The notes beneath the pieces are model-generated. The model had not been told where the DNA came from. It ran no database searches and worked only from the letters and a program-made list of their open reading frames with translations. Positions 1 to 5,091 of a stretch of DNA of 5,167 bases are shown here, piece by piece (within the stretch, counting starts at the first letter, position 1; each line of letters begins with the position of its first letter). The position numbers were made by a program, and so were the translations under genes. The stretch comes from Cellvibrionales bacterium UBA4495 (GTDB lineage Bacteria; Pseudomonadota; Gammaproteobacteria; Pseudomonadales; Porticoccaceae): NCBI GenBank assembly GCA_002388905.1, contig DGNJ01000040.1:1-5167 (forward strand). Direction: 5' to 3'.

Positions 1-75
1 GATTCGAACCCTCGATACGCGTAAACGTATACACGCTTTCCAGGCGTGCTCCTTCAGCCACTCGGACACCTCACC
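1..75 (-). tRNA. tRNA-Ser (anticodon GGA), 3' end cut by window edge
   Basis: Read on the minus strand, the 5' end (GGTGAGGTGTCCGAGTGGC) starts at 75 and is nearly identical to E. coli tRNA-Ser(GGA). The D arm is followed by the anticodon loop CTGGAAA, with anticodon GGA at 41..39, which reads UCC and UCU serine codons. A long variable arm typical of serine tRNAs is visible: ATACG at 15-19 pairs with CGTAT at 26-30. The T loop GGTTCGAATC reaches position 1. About 15 bases (the 3' side of the T stem, the acceptor strand and any CCA) lie outside the window. The gene reads in the same direction as the nitroreductase upstream of it. Confidence 0.97.
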
Positions 76-131
76 AATCGAATTGTCTGTCGGCCCGTGG
101 GGGTGCTTGGGGCCGGTCGAGCCGGCTCATC

Positions 132-167
132 GCTTTTTTCGGGATGCGTTTGGAGCGGCTTTTTTCG
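132..167. repeat. short direct repeat GCTTTTTTCG, two copies
   Basis: The 10-mer GCTTTTTTCG occurs at 132-141 and 158-167, 26 bp apart, in the spacer between tRNA-Ser and the nitroreductase. On the plus strand each copy resembles the right arm plus T tract of an intrinsic terminator (the second reads GCGGCTTTTTTCG), but the matching left arm (AAAAAGCCGC type) is missing from both. A weak 5-bp stem, GCCGG/CCGGC, precedes the first copy. They may be remnants of terminators or simply chance low-complexity sequence. Confidence 0.5.
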
Positions 168-175
168 AGGCCGCA

Positions 176-204
176 ACTCTACACAAGACGCCGGGCAAAA
201 GCAA
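176..204 (-). promoter_or_regulatory. possible sigma70 promoter for tRNA-Ser
   Basis: On the minus strand TTGCTT (204..199, 3/6 to the -35 consensus) and TAGAGT (181..176, 4/6 to the -10 consensus) are exactly 17 bp apart. A GC-rich stretch (GCGGCC) follows directly, as in the discriminators of stringently controlled stable-RNA promoters. The predicted start near 169 would leave a leader of about 94 nt to be removed from the tRNA-Ser precursor. The site abuts the nitroreductase stop codon. Both hexamers are weak, so this is a candidate only; the tRNA could instead be read from further upstream. Confidence 0.3.
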
Positions 205-206
205 CG

Positions 207-773
207 TCAGGGCCAGGTGCTGAAGTAGTCGTCCGGGTCAATATCGAGGGCTGGCTTGAGGGCCGTTGCCGGCGTACCCAGGTAGAGGAAACCGACGATC
301 CTGTCACTTTCACCGAGGCCCAACCCGGCCCTGACGTGGTCGTCGTAGGCGAAACCGCCGGTCCGCCACATGGCGCCCACACCCAGCGCAAAGGCGGCAT
401 TGAGCATATTCTGTACGGCGGCCCCGGCTGACAGGAGTTGTTCGACCTCCGGCACCTTCGGATCATCCCTGCAACGGGCGACGGCAACGATAAGGGTAGG
501 GGCTCTCAGGGGCTTGGCGAGAATCTTGTCCCGCTGTTTGTCCTCTAACTCTGCTTTCCGCCGGGTTTCCGCCTCCACAAAAAGCTCTCCGAGGCGGTAC
601 CGGGCATCGCCCTCAACGACCAGAAAGCGCCATGGTCTCAGCAGCCGGTGATCGGCGGCGCGCAATGCGGCGCGCTTGATTTGAAGAAGTTGCTCCGGAC
701 TGGGCCCGGGCTCCGTCAACTTGCCACAGGATACCCGCTGGCTGAGAACTTCCAGCACTGGTGAATCTTGCAA
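207..773 (-). CDS. ydjA: YdjA-like nitroreductase family FMN oxidoreductase
   Basis: Predicted cytoplasmic FMN-dependent NAD(P)H oxidoreductase of the small nitroreductase family; the physiological substrate is not known for this branch. The 188-residue product aligns end to end with E. coli YdjA (183 aa): QRVSCGKLTEP at 12-22, RAADHRLLRPWRF at 38-50, SAGAAVQNMLNAA at 115-127, WRTGG at 136-140 and IVGFLYLGTP at 159-168. R13 and S15 sit where the family places contacts to the FMN phosphate. The start is TTG at 773..771, chosen because a perfect AGGAGG lies 5 nt upstream (784..779) and the resulting N-terminus matches the family length. The ATG at 815 would add 14 residues but lies upstream of the best -10 element, and the reading frame further upstream overlaps the divergent cyaB. 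A GTG at 758 has no ribosome binding site at usable distance. The gene is monocistronic and divergent from cyaB. Confidence 0.93.
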   Translation of the reverse strand: MQDSPVLEVLSQRVSCGKLTEPGPSPEQLLQIKRAALRAADHRLLRPWRFLVVEGDARYRLGELFVEAETRRKAELEDKQRDKILAKPLRAPTLIVAVARCRDDPKVPEVEQLLSAGAAVQNMLNAAFALGVGAMWRTGGFAYDDHVRAGLGLGESDRIVGFLYLGTPATALKPALDIDPDDYFSTWP

Positions 774-778
774 TTGTT

Positions 779-784
779 CCTCCT
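779..784 (-). promoter_or_regulatory. Shine-Dalgarno AGGAGG that fixes a TTG start
   Basis: A perfect AGGAGG on the minus strand is followed by AACAA and then TTG. It is the strongest ribosome binding site near the nitroreductase start and decides in favour of the TTG at 773 over the upstream ATG at 815. Confidence 0.8.
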
Positions 785-790
785 GCCTTG

Positions 791-805
791 GCCGATCCGA
801 TCGGC
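791..805. promoter_or_regulatory. perfect 15-bp palindrome, operator candidate
   Basis: GCCGATC (791-797) and GATCGGC (799-805) are perfect inverted repeats around one central base. The palindrome begins directly after the -10 hexamer of the nitroreductase promoter and covers its predicted start site, a position where a bound repressor would block initiation. The regulator is not identifiable and no regulator gene lies in the window. In RNA the one-base centre would force a larger loop, so a DNA-binding site is likelier than an mRNA hairpin. Confidence 0.5.
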
Positions 806-814
806 ATTGTAGCA
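806..814 (-). promoter_or_regulatory. extended -10 promoter of the nitroreductase gene
   Basis: The minus strand carries TGCTACAAT (814..806): TACAAT matches the -10 consensus at 5 of 6 bases and is preceded by the TGn extension. No good -35 hexamer is found 16-18 bp upstream, which is usual for extended -10 promoters. Transcription would start near 799, giving a leader of about 26 nt containing the AGGAGG site. Confidence 0.6.
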
Positions 815-830
815 TTGAGGCCAGGCTCCG

Positions 831-860
831 TAGACTCCGGTCCCGAAATGGCACTAAACT
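831..860 (+). promoter_or_regulatory. candidate promoter for cyaB
   Basis: TAGACT (831-836, 4/6 to the -35 consensus) and TAAACT (855-860, 4/6 to the -10 consensus) are separated by 18 bp. The predicted start falls at 867-868, on or next to the cyaB ATG, so transcripts from it would be leaderless or nearly so. Both hexamers are imperfect. A Vfr/CRP-type site (TGTGA-N6-TCACA) was looked for in this intergenic region and not seen. Confidence 0.3.
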
Positions 861-867
861 GTGCGCC

Positions 868-2259
868 ATGCTAGGCTCCAGCCCCGCCACCGATACCGAG
901 CCGACGGCTCCCCCACAGCTGAACCCGGTCGTCTTCCGGCTTCTGGCGGGTCTGGCCGTGGTTGCCATTGCCGCGGCGAGTTTCGACAACGCACTGGGCC
1001 GGCCACTATTCCTGGGCATTGCCCTGGGAACCCTGGCCTACGTGGTGGCAACCTTCGCCGCCACCCACACCCGCGCCGGGCAAAAGCCCAACCCGGCTCT
1101 CCTGCGCATCCTCGATAGTTTGGATGCCCTGCTGCTGGGCATTTTTATCGCCTATATCGGTCTCGACGTGGTGCCGCTGGTTATCCTCGGCACCATGGTG
1201 CTTGTTCGCGCACTGGCCTACGGCGGTTTTCCGCGCTTGCTGGAACAGATGGCGGTCTTTACCGTCGGGCTGGTGGCCACGCTAACGCTCCGTGAGCCGG
1301 TATGGCTGGCCCCGGCCACCCGCGTCAACAGCCTGGCCCTGTTGACAGTGCCCTTCTATTTCTGCCTGATGGCCTATCACCTGCACCGGCAAAACCGCAC
1401 ACTTGCCCAGTCCATGGAAGCGACAAAGAAAGCACTGGTGGACTTGAAGCTCAGCAACTACAAGCTGTCCAAGTATCTGTCACCGACTCTCCGCAAGGCC
1501 ATTCTCTCCGGCAAGAAAGTCAAACTGGAAACCCAGCGCAAGAAGATCACCATTTTCTTTTCCGACATCCAGGGTTTCAGCGAGTTATCCGAGCAACTGG
1601 AAGCGGATGTCCTCACCCAGCTGTTGAACAGCTACCTGTCGGAAATGTCCGATATTGCCATCCGCTATGGGGGCACCGTCGACAAGTTTATCGGCGACGC
1701 CATCATGGTGTTCTTCGGCGACCCGGTGAGCCGCGGCGTCAAGAGCGATTGCGTGGCCTGTGTCTCCATGGCCATCGAAATGCAGCGGCGCATGAAGGAG
1801 TTACACCAGCGCTGGAATAGCCAGGGTATCCGCCGGCCATTGAATGTGCGCATGGGTATCAACACCGGTTTTTGCACGGTGGGCAACTTCGGCACCGAGA
1901 ATCGCCTGGACTATACCCTGCTGGGAACGGAAGTGAACCTGGCCAGCCGCCTGGAGTCGGCGGCCTCGGCGGGCGAGATCCTGATTTCGAGGGAGACCTA
2001 CGAACTGGTCAAGGACGTGATCATGTGTCGCGAGCGGGAACCGGTAAAACTCAAGGGCTTTCAGGACCCGGTGAAGGTCTATTCAGTGGTGGATCTGCGC
2101 CGCAACCTGGGCAAGGAACAGAATTACCTGGAGCACGTGACCGAGGGCTTCAACATTTACCTGGAAACCGACAAGGTCCCCAACTACGAGCGGGACAAGG
2201 TCATTGCTTCCCTGGAACAGGCCTACCGGCAGTTGCGCCGCAAGACCAAGCCCCAATAG
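868..2259 (+). CDS. cyaB: MASE2-type membrane adenylyl cyclase, class IIIb (CyaB)
   Basis: Makes cAMP from ATP at the inner membrane. The 463-residue length and domain order match Pseudomonas aeruginosa CyaB. Six hydrophobic segments (about 21-39, 47-65, 83-99, 101-119, 125-141 and 154-172) form an N-terminal MASE2-like sensor. A charged, probably coiled-coil linker (about 173-225, including KLSKYLSP at 199-206) leads to the catalytic domain (about 226-410). Metal-binding aspartates are D233 (FSDIQGF) and D277 (DKFIGDA), 44 residues apart as in mammalian cyclases. Adenine-binding K273 and transition-state residues N357 and R361 (VNLASR) are present. The second adenine-binding position is Thr350, seven residues before N357, the class IIIb signature linked to bicarbonate stimulation. 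All catalytic residues are intact, so it should be active as a homodimer. The ATG at 868 is chosen because it precedes the first helix and sits outside the nitroreductase gene; no ribosome binding site precedes it. Cyclase function is very likely; orthology to CyaB is inferred. Confidence 0.94.
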   Translation: MLGSSPATDTEPTAPPQLNPVVFRLLAGLAVVAIAAASFDNALGRPLFLGIALGTLAYVVATFAATHTRAGQKPNPALLRILDSLDALLLGIFIAYIGLDVVPLVILGTMVLVRALAYGGFPRLLEQMAVFTVGLVATLTLREPVWLAPATRVNSLALLTVPFYFCLMAYHLHRQNRTLAQSMEATKKALVDLKLSNYKLSKYLSPTLRKAILSGKKVKLETQRKKITIFFSDIQGFSELSEQLEADVLTQLLNSYLSEMSDIAIRYGGTVDKFIGDAIMVFFGDPVSRGVKSDCVACVSMAIEMQRRMKELHQRWNSQGIRRPLNVRMGINTGFCTVGNFGTENRLDYTLLGTEVNLASRLESAASAGEILISRETYELVKDVIMCREREPVKLKGFQDPVKVYSVVDLRRNLGKEQNYLEHVTEGFNIYLETDKVPNYERDKVIASLEQAYRQLRRKTKPQ

Positions 2260-2275
2260 AGGCGTCCTGAACCAA

Positions 2276-2288
2276 GCATTTATGATGC
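2276..2288. other. small inverted repeat in the convergent gap
   Basis: The 29-bp gap between the converging stops of cyaB and queF (2260-2288) holds only GCAT-ttatg-ATGC, a 4-bp stem, and no T tract on either strand. It is too weak to call a terminator, so neither gene has a recognisable intrinsic terminator here and their transcripts may overlap. Confidence 0.3.
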
Positions 2289-3107
2289 CTACTGCCTCGC
2301 CAGTCGACGCCACCGGGGTGCCGCGTCCGGCTCGGTGCTCCGCCAGGGGTTGATATCGAGCCCGCCACGGCGGGTGTAGCGGGCCGACACGGTCAGCGAG
2401 GCCGGCCGGCACCGCGCCAGAATATCGGCGAACAGCCTTTCCACACAGTTCTCGTGGAAATCCTGGTGGTCCCGGAAGGAAACCAGGTAGCGGAGCAGCC
2501 CCGTGCGATCCATCGCCGGGCCCCGGTAATCGATAAGTACCGTGGCCCAATCCGGCTGCCCTGTCACCGGACAGTTGGTCTTGAACAGGTCGGTATAGAG
2601 GCGTTCAGACACCGGGCTTTCATCCGCCACGGCCAGCAGTTGGGGATCGGGGGTGTAGCGATCGCAGGAAACAGCCAGTTCATCAAGACTTTCCCCCTCG
2701 GGGACACCGATGCCTTTCTCCCCATACTCGGCCAGCGTGTACAGGGTTACCCGGACCTTGCCGCCAAACGCCCGGGACAGGTCCCGTTCGAGGGTGGCCG
2801 CTAACTGATTTGTATCGGCGAAAACTTCCCGGTTCAGCGAGTTGAGGTAGAGCTTCAGGGACTTGGATTCGACGATGTGGCGGGAATCCGCCGGCACGAC
2901 CATCTCCGCGATAGCCACGCGCGGTTTCCCGGACGGCTCCAGCCAGGAAAGCTCGTAGGCTGTCCAGATATCGACCCCGTATAACGGCTGTTCCAGCGCC
3001 TGCCCGCCCCGGCCCTCGGCGCGGGGGATGGCCACCAGCAATTCCGGCGAATAGTGCCGGGGATATTCCGTGGCGACACCGAGGCGGGGCTTGGTCGGTC
3101 CGCTCAT
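2289..3107 (-). CDS. queF: NADPH-dependent 7-cyano-7-deazaguanine reductase (QueF)
   Basis: Reduces the nitrile preQ0 to the amine preQ1 with NADPH, the last free-base step of queuosine synthesis before insertion into tRNAs with GUN anticodons; cytoplasmic. The 272-residue length marks the long (type II, E. coli-like, 282 aa) form with two fused T-fold halves. The QueF signature ESKSLKLYLNS is at 80-90. The nucleophilic cysteine is C179 (FKTNCPVTGQPDWA), with D186 as its acid partner and H218-E219 (FHENC) in the substrate pocket; RRGGLDINPWRS at 246-257 matches the conserved C-terminal motif. These correspond to E. coli C190, D197, H229 and E230 at a constant offset of 11. The ATG lies one base after the permease TGA (TGA-C-ATG) with only a weak GAGA ribosome binding site, suggesting translational coupling. 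No preQ1 riboswitch was seen ahead of the gene. It is the last gene of the minus-strand operon. Confidence 0.97.
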   Translation of the reverse strand: MSGPTKPRLGVATEYPRHYSPELLVAIPRAEGRGGQALEQPLYGVDIWTAYELSWLEPSGKPRVAIAEMVVPADSRHIVESKSLKLYLNSLNREVFADTNQLAATLERDLSRAFGGKVRVTLYTLAEYGEKGIGVPEGESLDELAVSCDRYTPDPQLLAVADESPVSERLYTDLFKTNCPVTGQPDWATVLIDYRGPAMDRTGLLRYLVSFRDHQDFHENCVERLFADILARCRPASLTVSARYTRRGGLDINPWRSTEPDAAPRWRRLARQ

Positions 3108-3108
3108 G

Positions 3109-3882
3109 TCAGCTTCTCAACCCCTTGCTGTTCACCAACAGGTACATGGAATAAGCGTAGAGCCCGACGATAAAAAGCCCAATCATCAGGAAGGCCCAGC
3201 CCACGTCGATATCCGACACGCCCAGGACCCCGAACCGGAAAGCGTTGATCATGTAGAGAATGGGGTTGGCCCTGGATACGCCCTCCCACAAACCGGGCAG
3301 CATATCGATGGAATAGAAAATTCCGCCCAGATAGGTCAGGGGCGTGAGGACGAAGGAGGGAATAATGGAAATATCGTCGAAGGAACGGGCGAACACCGCA
3401 TTGATAAAACCGGCGAGGGAAAACAGCACGGAGGTGAGAAACACCACGCTGCAGGTGACCACGATGTGCTCCACATTCAGCCGGGTAAAAAACAGGGACA
3501 ACAGGGTAACGATAACCCCGACACCCAGTCCCCGGGCGACGCCGCCCATCACGAAGCCGGTCAGGATAATGTAATTGGGAACCGGCGACACCAACAGTTC
3601 CTCCACGCTCTTCCCGAATTTTGCCCCGTAAAACGAAGACACCACGTTGCCGTAGGAATTAGTGATCACCGACAGCATGATCAGCCCCGGCGCCACGAAC
3701 TCGATATAGTTAAAACCGGCCATGGGTCCGATGCGGGGACCGATCAGGGTTCCGAAAATCACAAAATAAAGGGTGATCGTGATAGCCGGCGGCAACAGGG
3801 TCTGGGGCCAGATCCGGAGAAACCGGCGCACTTCCCTGACGATAATGGTAATAAAGGCAATCCATTTTTCCGTGCCGCTCAT
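3109..3882 (-). CDS. yadH: ABC-2 type transporter permease, YadH family
   Basis: Membrane subunit of an ABC exporter, pairing with the ATPase encoded immediately upstream. The 257 residues match E. coli YadH (256 aa) in length and motif order. About six membrane segments are visible (roughly 27-48, 60-82, 105-131, 138-163, 172-193 and 228-250). The conserved ABC-2 signature PLTYLGGIFYSIDMLPGLW (181-199) with NPILYMINAFR (206-216) lies between the last two. The ATG overlaps the ATPase stop in an ATGA arrangement (4 bp shared), and a strong AGGAGG at 3892..3887 lies inside the last ATPase codons, so the two subunits are almost certainly made together. The transported substrate is unknown: YadGH-type systems are often annotated as drug or multidrug exporters without direct proof, and relatives move lipids, polysaccharides or antibiotics. 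Confidence 0.94.
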   Translation of the reverse strand: MSGTEKWIAFITIIVREVRRFLRIWPQTLLPPAITITLYFVIFGTLIGPRIGPMAGFNYIEFVAPGLIMLSVITNSYGNVVSSFYGAKFGKSVEELLVSPVPNYIILTGFVMGGVARGLGVGVIVTLLSLFFTRLNVEHIVVTCSVVFLTSVLFSLAGFINAVFARSFDDISIIPSFVLTPLTYLGGIFYSIDMLPGLWEGVSRANPILYMINAFRFGVLGVSDIDVGWAFLMIGLFIVGLYAYSMYLLVNSKGLRS

Positions 3883-4835
3883 GCCACCTCCTCGTTTTCT
3901 TCCGCGGCGGGCTCGTCGCTATTGGCCCGCACCAGGGATACGAACAGTTCCTCGAGGCGATTGGCCTTGTTGCGCATGCTGACGATCTCGACACCCTGCC
4001 GGCTGAGTCTGTCGAAGACGCCGTTCAGGGAATCGCTTTTCTGTATCTCCACTTCGAAGCTGTGTTCGTCGAGCAGGTGCCCCGGCAGCCCGCCCAGATC
4101 CGGCAATGTCTCGATGGCGTCGCGCGTATCAAAGATGAAGACCTCCCGGTTGAGGGTTTTCAACAGGCTTTTGATACTGGTGTTCTGCACGATTCGGCCC
4201 CGGTCGATGATGGCCACATTGCGGCACAGGCTCTCCGCCTCTTCCAGGTAGTGGGTGGTGAGGATAATGGTGGTCCCCTGCCGGTTGATTTCCCGAAGGA
4301 AGTGCCACATGGACCGGCGCAGTTCGATATCGACGCCGGCGGTGGGCTCGTCGAGAATCAGCAGGCGCGGTTCGTGCACCAGGGAGCGGGCGATCAGCAG
4401 GCGGCGCTTCATGCCCCCGGAAAGCATCATCGCCTGGGTGGAACGCTTGTCCCACAGATCCAGCAGGCGCAGGTACTTCTCCGCGCGCTGCTCGGCCAGA
4501 CGTCGGGGAATGCCGAAATAACCCGCCTGGGTAACGAGGATGTCGTAGATCTTCTCGAACTGGTTGAAGTTGAATTCCTGGGGCACGATGCCGATATATT
4601 TCTTGGCTTCCGAGAAACGGCTATCGATATCGAGGCCAAAGATTTTTACCTGGCCACCGGTCTTGCGCACCAGGGAACAGAGAATACCTATCGTGGTGGA
4701 TTTCCCGGCGCCGTTGGGTCCGAGCAGGGCAAAAAAATCGCCCTGCTCGACATCCAGGTCGATACCCTTCAGGGCCTCGAAACCATTATCGTAGGCTTTG
4801 CGCAGGTTGCGGATGGTCAGAGCGGATTCAGTCAT
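3879..4835 (-). CDS. yadG: ABC transporter ATP-binding protein, YadG family
   Basis: Cytoplasmic ATPase that powers the ABC-2 permease encoded next. All nucleotide-binding motifs are intact: Walker A GPNGAGKST (39-47), Q-loop Q86 (VPQEFNFN), signature LSGGMKRR (138-145), Walker B LLILDEPT (158-165, with D162 and catalytic E163), D-loop AGVDIE (166-171) and H-loop H195 (LTTHYLEEAE). The stretch LSGGMKRR through TTIILTTHYLEEAE and the C-terminal motif SMRNKANRLEELFVSLV (286-302) are nearly identical to E. coli YadG (308 aa); the 318 residues here include an acidic tail (EENEEVA). The ATG at 4835 fits the family N-terminus, and no in-frame start codon is found just upstream. The nearest purine-rich site, AAAGGAG at 4856..4850, lies 14 nt away, longer than optimal. 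First gene of the operon with the permease and queF. Confidence 0.95.
   Translation of the reverse strand: MTESALTIRNLRKAYDNGFEALKGIDLDVEQGDFFALLGPNGAGKSTTIGILCSLVRKTGGQVKIFGLDIDSRFSEAKKYIGIVPQEFNFNQFEKIYDILVTQAGYFGIPRRLAEQRAEKYLRLLDLWDKRSTQAMMLSGGMKRRLLIARSLVHEPRLLILDEPTAGVDIELRRSMWHFLREINRQGTTIILTTHYLEEAESLCRNVAIIDRGRIVQNTSIKSLLKTLNREVFIFDTRDAIETLPDLGGLPGHLLDEHSFEVEIQKSDSLNGVFDRLSRQGVEIVSMRNKANRLEELFVSLVRANSDEPAAEENEEVA
3887..3892 (-). promoter_or_regulatory. Shine-Dalgarno of the permease inside the ATPase gene
   Basis: AGGAGG on the minus strand ends 4 nt before the permease ATG and lies within the GAG-GAG-GTG codons at the ATPase C-terminus. Together with the ATGA stop/start overlap it indicates coupled translation of the two ABC subunits. 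Confidence 0.75.
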
Positions 4836-4871
4836 GCGCGGACGCTTCTCTCCTTTCGAACGGTGACTGGC

Positions 4872-4888
4872 GGCAGCGTTACGCTGCC
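4872..4888. promoter_or_regulatory. perfect 17-bp palindrome in the ABC operon leader
   Basis: GGCAGCGT (4872-4879) and ACGCTGCC (4881-4888) are perfect inverted repeats around a single T. The palindrome lies 37 bp upstream of the ATPase ATG and 15 bp upstream of its AAAGGAG site. In RNA it could form a 7-bp GC-rich stem with a three-base TAA loop. No T tract follows, so it is not an intrinsic terminator. It could be a repressor operator or an mRNA hairpin affecting translation or stability. Confidence 0.45.
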
Positions 4889-4981
4889 TGGATCAATTTC
4901 CGGGACACAGAGAGGCCGGGAGCGGGACGGGTACGCCGGGCATGGCGACAGCGCTACTGCGAACCTCGGGATCAACCGGTA

Positions 4982-4987
4982 ATGATA
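4982..4987 (-). promoter_or_regulatory. candidate -10 element for the ABC-queF operon
   Basis: TATCAT (4987..4982, minus strand) matches the -10 consensus at 5 of 6 bases inside a locally AT-rich patch (AATTTGTTATCATTA) that stands out from GC-rich surroundings. No good -35 is correctly spaced; TTGGCA is present but 21 bp away. Use of this site would give a leader of about 140 nt. The rest of 4836-5050 holds no gene that I can support; the single open frame there runs on into tRNA-Gly. Confidence 0.3.
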
Positions 4988-5050
4988 ACAAATTGAGACA
5001 GGGGCCGTTGCCAATGTGCTTATGAAAGCCTCGCCAGAACAGGCCGCACA

Positions 5051-5085
5051 AAGAAAAAAGGCGCAACACGGAGTGCTGCGCCTTT
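5051..5085 (-). terminator. intrinsic terminator of the tRNA-Gly transcript
   Basis: AAAGGCGCA (5057-5065) and TGCGCCTTT (5077-5085) are perfect inverted repeats, with CAC/GTG as an inner stem around a three-base loop. On the minus strand the one internal mismatch becomes a G-U pair, giving a continuous 13-bp stem, and the run TTTTTT-C-TT follows. On the plus strand the same position is an A-C mismatch and only a short T run follows, so the minus orientation is preferred. It starts 6 nt after the CCA end of tRNA-Gly, so that tRNA is the last gene of its transcript. Confidence 0.9.
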
Positions 5086-5091
5086 GATGTT

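Noticed and set aside
721..867. 49-residue N-terminal extension of CyaB from the ATG at 721
   Set aside because: It overlaps the nitroreductase coding region and intergenic promoters, has Arg/Ser-rich shadow composition, and would make the protein longer than the 463-residue family form.
207..1019. Full 270-residue version of the nitroreductase frame
   Set aside because: The first 82 codons overlap the divergent cyaB gene, the promoter and the palindrome, and match nothing in the family. The TTG at 773 has the ribosome binding site.
3070..4251. 393-residue open frame on the plus strand opposite queF, the permease and the ATPase
   Set aside because: It is antisense to well supported ABC genes. 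Its translation is rich in His, Gln, Gly and Asp with no domain pattern, and long antisense open frames are expected in GC-rich coding DNA.
4062..4982. 306-residue open frame on the plus strand opposite the ATPase
   Set aside because: It lies antisense to intact Walker A, signature and Walker B motifs, and its translation resembles no protein family; it is a codon-bias shadow.
4836..5050. preQ1 or other riboswitch in the leader of the queF-containing operon
   Set aside because: I could not find a preQ1-like stem with an A-rich tail, or any other riboswitch core I recognise. The only strong structure is the simple 17-bp palindrome.
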